64,000 nucleotides of DNA from JBHYDC01 sp051861205 (GCA_051861205.1 JBHYDC010000002.1:124001-188000), one strand, 5' to 3'; counted from the first letter of the stretch, positions 1-8,905 are shown. Notes: a model not told the origin generated them from the sequence alone. Translations and numbers: made by a program.

Positions 1-1
1 C

Positions 2-319
2 TCCGAACTCGTCACCGTCGAGGGTGTCGACTGGTTCCCCCGTGATGTCGAGGAGGCGCTTGCCGCCGAGCCCGGTGTTTCGCTCGCCGCGCTGGTCGGC
101 GTGACGACCTTAGCCGGTACGGCGCCGATCGCCTTTGTCACGCCAAAACCCGGCGCGCGGCTGGATCCAGCGATCTTGAAAGCCGCCATCGCGGGCAAGG
201 TACCCTATGGTGTCAGGCCGATGGAAATCCGGCTTGCGGAGGAACTGCCGATGACCCCCACCGGCAAGATCGCCAAGGTGACGCTGGCGGACCTCGCCGC
301 TCAGTCCATGCCGGTATGA
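2..319 (+). CDS. AMP-dependent acyl-CoA synthetase, C-terminal part (cut by window start)
   Basis: An open frame runs from the window edge to a stop at 319. The visible 105 residues match the small C-terminal domain of the acyl-adenylate-forming (ANL) family. Near the start is the stretch V-D-W-F-P-R-D-V-E-E-A-L, followed by a P-G-V...A-A-L-V-G-V segment. Close to the end is MTPTGKIAK, the A10-type motif whose lysine takes part in adenylation. The family activates a carboxylate with ATP and passes it to CoA. The substrate cannot be read from this end. The stop overlaps the ATG of the next gene (ATGA), so the two are probably translationally coupled. Confidence 0.85.
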   Translation, partial: SELVTVEGVDWFPRDVEEALAAEPGVSLAALVGVTTLAGTAPIAFVTPKPGARLDPAILKAAIAGKVPYGVRPMEIRLAEELPMTPTGKIAKVTLADLAAQSMPV

Positions 320-1128
320 CAACGTCCTTCCATTGGTGGAACCATTCCACCGCCGCTTTCGCCGCCGCCGACTTGTCGGACACCGTCGTGATCCTGCCGG
401 TCGGGGCGGTGGAGCAGCATGGCCCGCATCTGCCGGTCAATGTGGATGCCGCCATTAATGCGGGTCTCCTCGCCGCAGCGCTTTCCCGGCTTGATCCGGC
501 AGCCAATGTTCTGGTGTTGCCGCCGATGCCCTATGGCAAGTCGGACGAGCATCTCGCCTATCCCGGCACGCTCACGCTCAGCGGCGATACGCTCGCCGCC
601 GTCTGGTTTGAGATTGCGGCCAGCGTTGCGCGGGCAGGGGCCCGGAAAATCCTCTTCTTCAATTCCCATGGCGGGCAGACCGGGCTTCTCGACATCACCT
701 GCCGGCGGCTTCGCATTGAACTCGGCTTACTTGCAGTCGCTTGTTCCTGGTTCCGGATCACACCGGTTAAGGATCTGTTCCCGCCGCAAGAACTCGATCA
801 CGGCATCCACGGCGGTGATCTGGAGACGAGCGTCATGCTCAGTCTGCACGGCGATCTCGTCATCATGGACCGGGCGGAGAATTTCGTGCCGTTGACCGTG
901 GAGATCGAGCGCTCCGGCAGTTCGCTCACGGCGGAAGGCGCGGTTGGCTTCGGATGGCAAGCACAAGACTTGCATCCGGCGGGCGTGTGCGGCAACGCGT
1001 CCGCCGCGACCGCTGAAAAGGGCGCGGCCGTTATCGACCGCGCGGCCACTGCGCTTGTCCGCCTGATCGGCGATGTCGCGGCCTTCGATATGAGCCGCTT
1101 CACCGCCCGTACCCGCTTCAGCGCTTGA
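316..1128 (+). CDS. Creatininase-family amidohydrolase
   Basis: The 270-residue protein has the creatininase-family opening: G-A-V-E-Q-H-G-P-H-L-P near residue 30, where Glu and His bind divalent metals. Further on are N-S-H-G-G-Q near residue 115 and H-G-I-H-G-G-D-L-E-T-S near residue 155, both typical metal and substrate segments. Length fits the family (about 240-270). Members open cyclic amides (creatinine to creatine) or act on related amides, including MftE and FAPy deformylase. The exact substrate is not determinable. The ATG overlaps the upstream synthetase stop, and a polyamine-type importer follows on the other strand. Confidence 0.88.
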   Translation: MTTSFHWWNHSTAAFAAADLSDTVVILPVGAVEQHGPHLPVNVDAAINAGLLAAALSRLDPAANVLVLPPMPYGKSDEHLAYPGTLTLSGDTLAAVWFEIAASVARAGARKILFFNSHGGQTGLLDITCRRLRIELGLLAVACSWFRITPVKDLFPPQELDHGIHGGDLETSVMLSLHGDLVIMDRAENFVPLTVEIERSGSSLTAEGAVGFGWQAQDLHPAGVCGNASAATAEKGAAVIDRAATALVRLIGDVAAFDMSRFTARTRFSA

Positions 1129-1158
1129 TCCGCCAGCCCCGCGCGCTCCCATAGGACG

Positions 1159-1950
1159 TCAGGATGGACCCGCCGCTTGCGGCCGGCGGTTGCGCCGGCG
1201 GCGATAGATCTCGCTGATCGCCACGAGCAGCGCCGTCAGCCCAAGCACCGCGACCTGCATCGCGTTGAGATCGGGCCGCAGTTCCCGGCGAAATTCGGAC
1301 GCGACCATCAAAGAAAGCGGCTGCGTCCGCCCCGCGAGGAACAGCGAAATCGTCAGATCGGCGAGCGACAGGATCACGCCGACCGAAAAGGCCCCCGCAA
1401 GCGCGCTCTTGATCTGCGTCAGCAGCACTAGGCGGAAGCTTTTCCACGGCGTTGCTCCGAGATCGCGCGCCGCCTCATCAAGGCGCGGGTCGATGGTGAG
1501 CAGTACGGAGGTGAGAATGACCGTCGTGAACGGTATCACCACAAGCGATTGCGCCAAGATCAGGGCCAGCGCGCCCCGATCAAGGCCGATGCGGCTCGTG
1601 ATCATCGCCTGCGCGATCGAAAGAACGCTTTTGGGGACGAGGAACGGGACCAGGATTAGCCCTGCGAACATAAGGCGTCCTTTCATGGAGGGCGCTGTCA
1701 GGGCGAGCGCCGCCATCAAGCCGACCACCATACCGATCAGACCCACCGGCTAGGCCACCAGAAAGCTGGTCAGGAAGCCCTGGTGGAAGGCGCTGTTATC
1801 GGCGAGTTCTGCGTACCAGCGCAGCGTGAAGCCGGACAGCGGAAAGGCCATCAGTTCGCTGTCGTTGAAGGAAAACACCGCCAGCACCACTATCGGCAAA
1901 TAGAGAAATAGGGCGGCAAGCACGAGGACGATCACGGCAAAGCGGCTCAT
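1159..1950 (-). pseudogene. ABC permease of the PotC type, interrupted by an in-frame TAG
   Basis: Read from ATG 1950, the frame encodes an inner-membrane permease starting MSRFAVIVLVLAALFLYLP. It is stopped by TAG at 1752-1750 after 66 codons. The same frame continues without shift to 1159 and contains the permease EAA loop (E-A-A-R-D-L-G-A-T-P-W-K-S-F). The intact length would be about 263 residues, normal for PotC. The local context is F-L-V-A-stop-P-V-G-L-I. A single change from TCG (Ser) to TAG would explain it, as would a sequencing error. The start overlaps the end of the preceding permease gene by ATGA. As written, no full permease is made. Confidence 0.8.
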
Positions 1951-2822
1951 GAACGCCCCCTTGCCAGTACCGCGCGGGCGCCCTTGAAGCGCAGCAGGCT
2001 GAAGCACAGTGCGAGCGCGGTTGTGAAGAGGGCGGTCAAAAGGCCGAGTGCGAGCGCGGAGGCGAGCGGCCAGTCGAAAGCCGTGCCGAAGAGGTTGTCG
2101 ACCATCGCCATGGCCGTGGATTCGGAGGTGCCACCGAGAAGGCTTGGTGTCAGCATCTCGCCAGCCGCGAGCGAGAAGACCGCGAAGACCCCGGCGGCAA
2201 GCCCCGGTGTCGTCAGCGGTAAGGTCACCTTTGCAAAGGCGTCGAACGGACGGGCGCCGAGGTCGCGCGCGGCCTCCATCAGGCGGCGATCCACCATTTC
2301 AGCGGAAACCCAGATCGCCAGAACCATGAAGGGCAGGTTGTTGTAGGTCAGCACGAGCGCCGTGGTGAAAGGCGAAAAGAGCAGGAATTTAACCGGCTCG
2401 CTGACAAGCCCGATACCCTCCAGCACGGTGTTCACCAGCCCTTCGGATCCAAGCACGATGCGCCAAGCGTAGATGCGAACGATCTCGCCGGTGTAGAGCG
2501 GTGTGAGCAATATGACGAGGCCGACGCCCTTCCAGGCAGCCGGCACCTGCGCCAGCGCCAGCGCGATGGGATAGCCGATGAGGCCGCTGAAGACGGCCGC
2601 CACCAGACCTGAGAGAACCGCCTTGCCGATCAGGAACCAGTAGCTCGCGGTCGTAAAGAGCTCGATCCAGGCGCGCGGCGAGACGGCTGGAACGAGGTCG
2701 AAGTCCTCCACTTCGAAGACGGAGAAGACGATGAGCACGGCAAGGGGCACGATGCAGCCGAGCGTCAGAACCAGCGCGACGGGCAGGGCCAGATGAGCGC
2801 GGCTAAGGGCGGGGATGCGCAT
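1947..2822 (-). CDS. ABC transporter permease, PotB type
   Basis: This 291-residue protein has about six hydrophobic segments and starts with a membrane anchor at residues 12-35. The EAA loop, E-A-A-R-D-L-G-A-R-P-F-D-A-F, sits around residue 185 and contacts the ATPase. It belongs to the binding-protein-dependent permeases of polyamine/opine/iron-type importers. It lies between the ATPase gene (2 bp away) and the broken second permease (ATGA overlap), so it is the second of four genes in the operon. The substrate is inferred only from the neighbouring binding protein. Confidence 0.9.
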   Translation of the reverse strand: MRIPALSRAHLALPVALVLTLGCIVPLAVLIVFSVFEVEDFDLVPAVSPRAWIELFTTASYWFLIGKAVLSGLVAAVFSGLIGYPIALALAQVPAAWKGVGLVILLTPLYTGEIVRIYAWRIVLGSEGLVNTVLEGIGLVSEPVKFLLFSPFTTALVLTYNNLPFMVLAIWVSAEMVDRRLMEAARDLGARPFDAFAKVTLPLTTPGLAAGVFAVFSLAAGEMLTPSLLGGTSESTAMAMVDNLFGTAFDWPLASALALGLLTALFTTALALCFSLLRFKGARAVLARGRS

Positions 2823-2824
2823 TA

Positions 2825-3903
2825 TCAGGCCAACTTGGTTATGAAGCAGCGCTCGGGCACGAGCGACAGCGCAAGGGTCGCACCGGGCGTCGGTGGATCC
2901 TGTGTGGCGAAGGTCAGTTTGATACCGGCCACATCGGCATCGACCACGGTTCGGTCGCCCTGATAGACGGCATGGGTCACCTTCCCCTGCATCGCTAGGT
3001 GCGATGCCGCTCCATCGGAGGGAACCACCGCTTCCGGCCGGATCACCAGCACGGCGCGGCTGCCGGGCGTGAGCCCGTAGACCGCGTTGGTCTCAAGGGT
3101 TCCAAGCCCTGTTTCAAGCGCGGCACGCCCGCCGCTCGCCGCGATCACCTTGCCCTCCAAGAGGGATGCGCCGCCGATGAAGTCGGCCACGAAGCTGTCG
3201 GCGGGGCGCGCGTAAAGAGTGCGCGGGTCGGCCTTCTGAGCGATTCGTCCCTTGTTCATCACCACGACAAGGTCCGACAGGGCGAAAGCCTCGTCCTGGT
3301 CATGCGTCACATAGACGAAGGCGATGCCGAGCCTGCGTTGCAGATCCTTCAGTTCGATCTGCAAGTGTGCGCGCATCTTGCGATCGAGGGCGGAGAGCGG
3401 TTCGTCGAGGAGGAGAAGGCGCGGCTCAGCCACGATCGCCCGCGCAACGGCTACGCGCTGCTGCTGGCCGCTGGAAAGCTGATGCGGCATACGCTGACCG
3501 AACTCGGCCATGTGAACGGCCCCGAGCGCACGGCCGACCCGCCCTTCCAAATTGGTGACAGCGCTTTTCAGCCGCTGCGAAAAAGCCACATTTTCAAAGA
3601 CGCTCAGATGGGGAAACAGCGCATAGGACTGGAACACCGTGTTCACCGGCCGCCGCTCCGGCGGCACGCCCGCGAGCGGCACGCCGTCCAGCTCGATGGT
3701 TCCGGCGTCCGGCTTCTCAAAGCCTGCGATCATCCTCAAGATCGTTGTCTTGCCGCAGCCGGACGGGCCGAGCAGCGTCGTAAAGGCCCGCTCGGGAATG
3801 TCGAGGTCCACCCCGGCCACCGCCGCGCGCGGCCATAGGTCTTCACCAGCCCGCGCGCGGCGAGAAGCAGAGGGGCGGCGGATGACGCGGGCGTGGCCGG
3901 CAT
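2825..3903 (-). pseudogene. ABC transporter ATPase, PotA type, frameshifted near the N-terminus
   Basis: From a GTG at 3820 an open frame encodes 331 residues with Walker A (G-P-S-G-C-G-K-T-T), signature L-S-S-G-Q-Q-Q-R, Walker B (L-L-L-L-D-E-P), the H-loop histidine (V-T-H-D-Q) and a C-terminal TOBE-like region. The first strands are missing from it. They lie in another frame from ATG 3903, reading L-L-L-A-A-R-G-L-V-K-T-Y-G. One missing base in the CGCCGCGCGCGG run at 3821-3832 would join them. Starting at 3820 would lose the A-loop tyrosine that stacks on ATP. This is either a true frameshift or a sequencing error in a GC run. Together with the permease stop, two of four importer genes are damaged. 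Confidence 0.8.
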
Positions 3904-3940
3904 GCGAATTGACGTCCTGCTTTCAAGGCCTATCGTCATC

Positions 3941-3966
3941 GCCTTCCCCCGCGTGCGGGAGAAGGC
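3941..3966 (-). promoter_or_regulatory. 12-bp stem-loop between binding-protein and ATPase genes
   Basis: On the minus strand the arms are GCCTTCTCCCGC and GCGGGGGAAGGC with a 2-base spacer. One pair is G-U in the minus transcript but mismatched in the plus transcript, so the hairpin fits an RNA of the importer operon. It lies between the binding-protein stop (3989) and the ATPase start. Stem-loops here commonly stabilise the upstream mRNA so that binding protein exceeds ATPase. Similar CTTCTCCCGC palindromes occur as dispersed REP-like repeats in rhizobial genomes (from memory). There is no U-run, so a strong terminator is unlikely. Confidence 0.6.
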
Positions 3967-3988
3967 ATGGCTCTACCGAGAAGCCGGA

Positions 3989-5071
3989 TCAGGCAGCCTT
4001 GACTTCGTTCCAGGCTTTCAGCCAATCCGAGTAATTGTCGGGAGCGACCGGCCACAGGAAGCTTTCCATCACGGAGAGATCGTCGATGAAGATCGCTTCC
4101 TGCTTTTCCGGTGTCAGCGTGTCGCGGATGATGCCGGAGGAGGTGGCGTAGTTGCCGATTTCGGCGATGGAGGACGCATAGTCCGCGCCAAGCAGATAGT
4201 CGGCGAATTGGTAGGCCAGTTCCATCTTTTCGTCCGGCAGGCTGGCCGGGATGGCGAAGCAGTCGCACCAGCCCATGATGCCCGCCTTCGGCTTGGCCAT
4301 GCCCACCTTCATCGTGTCCTTTAGCGCATCGTAAGGCACGCGCCAGGAGAAAGCGGCCGTCACTTCGCCGGTGGCGAAGAGGTTGGTGAGGTCGCCGATG
4401 GTCTGCCAATAGGTCCGCAGCAGCGGCTTTTGGGCGATCAGCACCTTCTTAGCCTCAGCCAGTTCGTCGGCGGACAGCGTGAAGACCTTGGACTTGTCGA
4501 TGCCCAGGTGCAGCGCCGCGATGGCAATCGATTCCAGCGCGTAGTCGCGCATGGCGAGTTGGCCCTTGTACTTCGGATCGAACAGCGTCGAGTAGGTCGG
4601 CTCTTCGGCGTAGACGTCGGTTCGGTAGACGATCGGGTTGAGGCCCCAGAGATAGGGGATGGCATACGTCGCGCCGTCCTCTCCTTTGACCCGGTCGGTC
4701 GTCTTGAAGACGTCGTAAAGGCTGGAAAGGTTGGGAATCTTCGCCAAGTCGAGCGGCTTCAGCACGTTGGCCTTGATGTAACGCCAAGCACCGTTGATCG
4801 ACGGGTTGACGATATCCCAGTCGGAGGCGGAGCCGGTCTTAAGAGCGGCGAACTGCGCGTCGTCGGAGCTGAGATAGGACAGCTTCACCGTCGCGCCGGT
4901 CTTGGCCTCGAAGGCGGTAACGTACTCCGGGCGGCTGTTGGAATCCCAAGTGGCCCAAACGAGTTCCGACGCCGCCGCGAAGGCGGGACGGCTGGTGCCG
5001 AGCAGCGTCAAGCCTGCACCAGCGGCGAGCCCGGCGAGCACCTGCCGGCGGTTCATCGAGTCTATGGTCAT
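3989..5071 (-). CDS. Periplasmic substrate-binding protein, spermidine/putrescine-type ABC importer
   Basis: The 360-residue protein opens with a twin-arginine-like signal: M-N-R-R-Q-V-L at residues 6-12, a hydrophobic core, then R-P-A-F-A-A-A around residue 33. The mature part has features of PotD-like (cluster D/F) binding proteins: L-V-W-A-T-W-D-S near the start, S-D-W-D-I-V-N-P, and Y-A-I-P-Y-L-W-G-L-N-P. It is the first gene of the minus-strand importer operon. The ligand may be a polyamine or another small cationic or carboxylate compound; the catabolic genes nearby do not decide it. An internal ATG (5056) just before the Arg pair is an alternative start. Confidence 0.88.
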   Translation of the reverse strand: MTIDSMNRRQVLAGLAAGAGLTLLGTSRPAFAAASELVWATWDSNSRPEYVTAFEAKTGATVKLSYLSSDDAQFAALKTGSASDWDIVNPSINGAWRYIKANVLKPLDLAKIPNLSSLYDVFKTTDRVKGEDGATYAIPYLWGLNPIVYRTDVYAEEPTYSTLFDPKYKGQLAMRDYALESIAIAALHLGIDKSKVFTLSADELAEAKKVLIAQKPLLRTYWQTIGDLTNLFATGEVTAAFSWRVPYDALKDTMKVGMAKPKAGIMGWCDCFAIPASLPDEKMELAYQFADYLLGADYASSIAEIGNYATSSGIIRDTLTPEKQEAIFIDDLSVMESFLWPVAPDNYSDWLKAWNEVKAA

Positions 5072-5289
5072 GGATTGTCCCTCACGTCGGTTGCCATGGG
5101 GAAATCATGCCGCCTAAAAAACGCGCGTGCCCATAAAGGCGGCGCAATAGTTGTTATAGGAGCGGCGTAATGCGGGCGGAACGCCGCGTGCCACGCGGTC
5201 TTCGGGCGGTACCCCCATGCCACCCGGACCTTGACGCGGGCGGTCGCCGGACCTGATGGTCAAGATCTGTCCTATCCAGGAGACGAACC

Positions 5290-5778
5290 GTGGCCCTGCC
5301 CGACCTCGACCATGCCCGTTACTTGCGCCTTGCCTTCGCCGTCGCCGAAAAAGCCGCGGCCGCCGGCAGCCATCCCTTCGGCTGTATTCTGGTGGATGGC
5401 GCCGGCGCCGTGATCATGGAGCAGGGCAATGCCTATCATCCGACGCACGACATGACAGGCCACGCCGAGCGGGTGCTCGCCACCCGCGCCTCCCAGGCGT
5501 TCTGGCCGCCGGAGCTTGCCGACATGACGATGTACACATCCGCCGAGACCTGCGCGATGTGCGCCGGAGCGGCTTATTGGGCGGGTCTCGGCCGGGTTGT
5601 CTACGGGTTGTCGGAACATCGCCTGAAAAGCATCACCGGCGACCATCCGGAAAACCCCACGCTCGACTTGCCCTGCGAGGCGGTATTCGCCTCAGGCCAG
5701 CGTCCGGTTGCGGTCGTCGGACCGCTCTTGGAGGACGAGGCGGCGGCAATCCACGAAAGTTTCTGGGCCGCCCGATGA
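5290..5778 (+). CDS. Nucleoside/guanine deaminase-like zinc enzyme
   Basis: The 162-residue protein carries the cytidine/deoxycytidylate deaminase zinc site. H-A-E (in G-H-A-E-R-V-L-A-T) supplies one ligand and the catalytic Glu; E-T-C-A-M-C supplies two cysteines. N-terminal H-P-F-G-C-I-L-V-D is typical of the TadA/guanine-deaminase subgroup. The start is a GTG preceded by AGGAGA at 5278-5283. The family hydrolyses an exocyclic amino group on a heterocycle. The gene is not tadA by context: it heads an operon with an ammonia-lyase and a carbamoylase (ATGA overlaps at both junctions), so a catabolic deamination is more likely than tRNA editing. Confidence 0.85.
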   Translation: MALPDLDHARYLRLAFAVAEKAAAAGSHPFGCILVDGAGAVIMEQGNAYHPTHDMTGHAERVLATRASQAFWPPELADMTMYTSAETCAMCAGAAYWAGLGRVVYGLSEHRLKSITGDHPENPTLDLPCEAVFASGQRPVAVVGPLLEDEAAAIHESFWAAR

Positions 5779-7016
5779 CTGGTGATCGCTTTGCCGTCGC
5801 CGGCGCCGAAGTTGCCCTCAATCCGCGCCGGAGCACCGATTATAAGCCCGGCATGGAAGCGGTTTTGTCGGATGCCGCTTTTGCCCGTGCCGCCGCTGTG
5901 ATCACAGCTTGGCCGGGATACGCGCCGACCCCGCTGATATCCCTCCCCGGACTTGCGAGCGCCCTTGGCGTCGGCTCGCTCGCCTATAAGGACGAGGGCG
6001 GACGGTTCGGTCTGGGCAGTTTCAAGGCGCTTGGGGGCGCCTATGCCGTGTTTCGGCTACTGGCCGCGGAAATCCGACGATGCACCGGCACCGAGCCCAG
6101 CGTCGCGGACCTCATCGCCGGCCGTCACGCCGAGGCGGCATCCGCCGTGACGGTCACCTGCGCCACCGACGGCAACCATGGGCGATCCGTCGCCTGGGGC
6201 GCCCGGCTGTTCGGCTGCCGCGCGGTGATCGTGATCCATGCGACGGTCAGCGAGGGCCGCAAGGCCGCGATCGAGGCCTATGGCGCTAAGGTCGTGCGCA
6301 TAGAAGGCAACTATGACGACAGTGTCCGTCAGGCCCAGCAGACCGCCACGCGCGAGGGTTGGTTCGTGGTCTCCGACACGTCCTATCCCGGCTACCGGGA
6401 GATTCCGAAGGACGTGATGCAGGGCTATGAAGTGATGGCCGCCGAGGCGCTCGATGCGATGCCCGAGCCACCCACCCACATCATCCTGCAAACCGGCGTC
6501 GGGGGTATGGCCGCGGCGGTCGCTGCGCAGGCGTGGCGGCGCTTTGGTGCTGTGCGGCCGGCCATTATCCTTGCCGATCCGGAAAAGGCGGCTTGCTGGT
6601 ACGACAGCCTCGTCGCCGGCCATCCGATCGCGGTTTCCGGCGATCTCGACACCCTGATGGCGGGGCTTGCCTGCGGCGAGGTGTCGGAGCTTGCCTGGGA
6701 GATCTTGGCCACCGGCGCCGATGCGGTCGTTCGGCTACCGGACGCCGCCGCCGTCGCGGCGATGCGGCTGCTTGCGGACGGAACCTTCGGTGCCCGGCCC
6801 ATCGTGGCGGGCGAGTCCGCCGTCGCCGGCCTTGGAGCGCTTGCCGCTTTGATGGCCGATCCGACGTCGGCCGCCGCGCTCGGCCTCGGTCCGACCTCGC
6901 GTGTTTTGGTGTTCGGCACCGAAGGCGATACCGACCCGATTGTCTACGGCGACATCGTCGGCCGTTCGGGCGATGAGGTGCGCGCCGCGGCCGCGCTCTG
7001 GAGCCCCTCGCCATGA
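5775..7016 (+). CDS. PLP-dependent diaminopropionate ammonia-lyase-like enzyme
   Basis: The start is the ATG at 5775 that overlaps the deaminase stop; an open frame further upstream is non-coding. The 413-residue protein is a fold-type II PLP enzyme. G-S-F-K-A-L-G-G-A-Y near residue 75 contains the Schiff-base lysine, T-C-A-T-D-G-N-H-G-R-S-V-A-W near residue 130 binds the cofactor phosphate, and Q-T-G-V-G-G-M-A-A near residue 240 is the glycine loop. This layout and length match 2,3-diaminopropionate ammonia-lyase (DpaL), which converts diaminopropionate to pyruvate and two ammonia. A relaxed Ser/Thr or other beta-substituted amino acid lyase is possible. Confidence 0.85.
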   Translation: MTGDRFAVAGAEVALNPRRSTDYKPGMEAVLSDAAFARAAAVITAWPGYAPTPLISLPGLASALGVGSLAYKDEGGRFGLGSFKALGGAYAVFRLLAAEIRRCTGTEPSVADLIAGRHAEAASAVTVTCATDGNHGRSVAWGARLFGCRAVIVIHATVSEGRKAAIEAYGAKVVRIEGNYDDSVRQAQQTATREGWFVVSDTSYPGYREIPKDVMQGYEVMAAEALDAMPEPPTHIILQTGVGGMAAAVAAQAWRRFGAVRPAIILADPEKAACWYDSLVAGHPIAVSGDLDTLMAGLACGEVSELAWEILATGADAVVRLPDAAAVAAMRLLADGTFGARPIVAGESAVAGLGALAALMADPTSAAALGLGPTSRVLVFGTEGDTDPIVYGDIVGRSGDEVRAAAALWSPSP

Positions 7017-7930
7017 GCCGCCGTTTCGTCGCCGCTGCCGCTCAGCTCGGCCCGATCGCCCGCGACGAGCCGCGCCGGTCCGTCGTCGCGCGTATGTTGG
7101 CACTTGTGGAAACCGCGCGGCGGCGCGAGGTGCGCTTTCTGGTGTTTCCGGAACTGGCGCTGACGAGCTTTTTCCCGCGCTGGTTTTTCGAGGGCGATGC
7201 CGAACTCGATACGTTTTATGAGCGGTCCATGCCCAATGCCGATGTGGCACCCCTCTTCGCCGCCGCGCGCGCGGCCGGCATTGGCTTCCACCTTGGCTAT
7301 GCCGAGCTTGCCGAAACGCCGGCCGGCCCGGTACGCTTCAACACGGCCGTGCTCGTTGACGCGGCCGGCACCGCCGCGCTCAAATACCGCAAGATCCATC
7401 TGCCCGGTCACCGCGAGCATGAACCGGCCCGTCCGTTCCAGCACTTGGAAAAACGCTACTTCGCCAGAGGCGACCTTGGCTTTCCCGTTGCCGATTTCAT
7501 GGGAAGCAAGGCCGGCATTCTCATCTGCAACGACCGGCGCTGGCCCGAAGCCTTCCGGATGCTCGGCCTCCAGGGGGCCGAGTTGGTGGCGATCGGTTAC
7601 AATACGCCGCAACATTATCCGCTCGCCCCCGAACACGACCGCCTGCAGGACTTCCACAACCACCTGAGCCTACAAGCAGGTGCCTACCAGAACGGCACCT
7701 ATGTGATCGGCTGCGCAAAGGCCGGGCTGGAAGAGGGCTGCGAATTGATCGGGGGCAGCTGCGTCGTGTCGCCGGTGGGCGAGATACTGGCCGTTGCCGC
7801 CACCCGTGGCGACGAACTCGTGGCCGCCGAGATCGACCTCGACCGTTGCCGCGAGATCAAGGCCAACATTTTCAATTTCGCGGTCCACCGCCAACCGGAC
7901 ACCTATGGTCTTTTGACCCGTACGCCCTGA
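7013..7930 (+). CDS. N-carbamoyl-D-amino acid hydrolase-like nitrilase-superfamily amidase
   Basis: The 305-residue protein shows the complete nitrilase-superfamily triad: Glu in F-P-E-L-A-L-T (about residue 48), Lys in K-Y-R-K-I-H-L-P-G (about residue 128) and Cys in I-C-N-D-R-R-W-P-E (about residue 173). The C-N-D-R-R-W-P-E context is characteristic of N-carbamoyl-D-amino acid amidohydrolase, and length matches (about 304). The reaction removes a carbamoyl group as CO2 and ammonia, leaving a free amino acid. It is ATGA-coupled to the ammonia-lyase, so its product may feed that enzyme. D versus L specificity cannot be read. Confidence 0.88.
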   Translation: MSRRFVAAAAQLGPIARDEPRRSVVARMLALVETARRREVRFLVFPELALTSFFPRWFFEGDAELDTFYERSMPNADVAPLFAAARAAGIGFHLGYAELAETPAGPVRFNTAVLVDAAGTAALKYRKIHLPGHREHEPARPFQHLEKRYFARGDLGFPVADFMGSKAGILICNDRRWPEAFRMLGLQGAELVAIGYNTPQHYPLAPEHDRLQDFHNHLSLQAGAYQNGTYVIGCAKAGLEEGCELIGGSCVVSPVGEILAVAATRGDELVAAEIDLDRCREIKANIFNFAVHRQPDTYGLLTRTP

Positions 7931-8065
7931 TCACTCCGCCGCGACCGGCAGGTGCCCGGCTCCGTCGGTCAGTTCAGATGCCTTCATTTCAGCCGCTATG
8001 CCCTTCAGAAGTTGGCGCAGCCAGCTATGGGCGGGCGAATGGTGCTTGCAGTCGTGCCACAGTAG

Positions 8066-8905
8066 TTAGAACTCCATGCGCCCCAGTTCCGGCGGAGTGT
8101 CTAGGAGGCGGAAGGGCATTCCGACCGCCAGTTGTTCGGCGAAAGGCGCACCCGTGGTGAACACGAAGTCGGACCCGGCTAGAACATGGGGTACAATCGC
8201 ATATTCCGGCACGGCCGCCACGATACGCCGCCGCAGCCCGAGGGATAACAGCCGCCCGTCGATCGGGCTCATCAAGACGAGCTGGTCGGAGGTCGGCGAA
8301 AGGTGGCTTTGCTGGAGATAGCGTTCCATCGTGAGCGGACCGCCGAGTTCGGCGAGCGGATGGTTTTCCGCAACCACGCACTTGATGTCGGTGGATAAAA
8401 GCGGCGCGATCCGCAGAACGTCCGGCGGGTTCGGCCAATTGCCGACCACAAGATCGAACGAGCCATTGGCAAGGCGCGCCATCAACTCGTCAAAGGGCGG
8501 CATGGGTACCACGTCCACGCGTGCGTGCGGCGCTTGGCGCATGACGGAGCGGAAGATGCGGGGCAAAAACACCGTACCCAGGCAGTTCGCCGCCACGATG
8601 CGGAACCGCCGCTCGGTTCTGGCAGGATCGAAGTTCGGCAGCGGCGCCAGATGCGTGTCCATATCCGCCAGCAGGCGGCGCACGGTTTCGCGCAGCTCCA
8701 GGCCCCGTTCGGTCGGCACCAGAGCGCTGCCGGACCGCACCAGAATGGGGTCGCCGATCAGTTCTCGCAGCCGCTTCAAGGCGAAGCTGACGGTGGGCTG
8801 GGTATGGCCGAGAATTTCGGCCGTGCGCGACACGCTGCACTCGGTCACGAGCAGAAGCAGCGTTCGCATCAATCGAACATCGAGAGCACCGTTGACGGTC
8901 AGCAT
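8066..8905 (-). CDS. LysR-family transcriptional regulator
   Basis: The N-terminal helix-turn-helix spans residues 10-65 and includes S-R-T-A-E-I-L-G-H-T-Q-P-T-V-S-F-A-L-K-R-L, a typical LysR recognition helix. A periplasmic-binding-protein-like effector domain of about 190 residues follows. The ATG at 8905 is chosen because AGGATTGG lies just before it and the family starts close to the HTH; a longer frame to 8977 is Arg-rich and unlike the family. It converges on the deaminase/lyase/carbamoylase operon and is a plausible regulator of it, though LysR genes usually diverge from their target. Confidence 0.88.
   Translation of the reverse strand: MLTVNGALDVRLMRTLLLLVTECSVSRTAEILGHTQPTVSFALKRLRELIGDPILVRSGSALVPTERGLELRETVRRLLADMDTHLAPLPNFDPARTERRFRIVAANCLGTVFLPRIFRSVMRQAPHARVDVVPMPPFDELMARLANGSFDLVVGNWPNPPDVLRIAPLLSTDIKCVVAENHPLAELGGPLTMERYLQQSHLSPTSDQLVLMSPIDGRLLSLGLRRRIVAAVPEYAIVPHVLAGSDFVFTTGAPFAEQLAVGMPFRLLDTPPELGRMEF

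Noticed and set aside
5256..5774. N-terminal 173-residue extension of the ammonia-lyase frame
   Set aside because: It overlaps the deaminase gene in another frame and is Arg-rich; the ATG at 5775 gives the normal family length and overlaps the deaminase stop.
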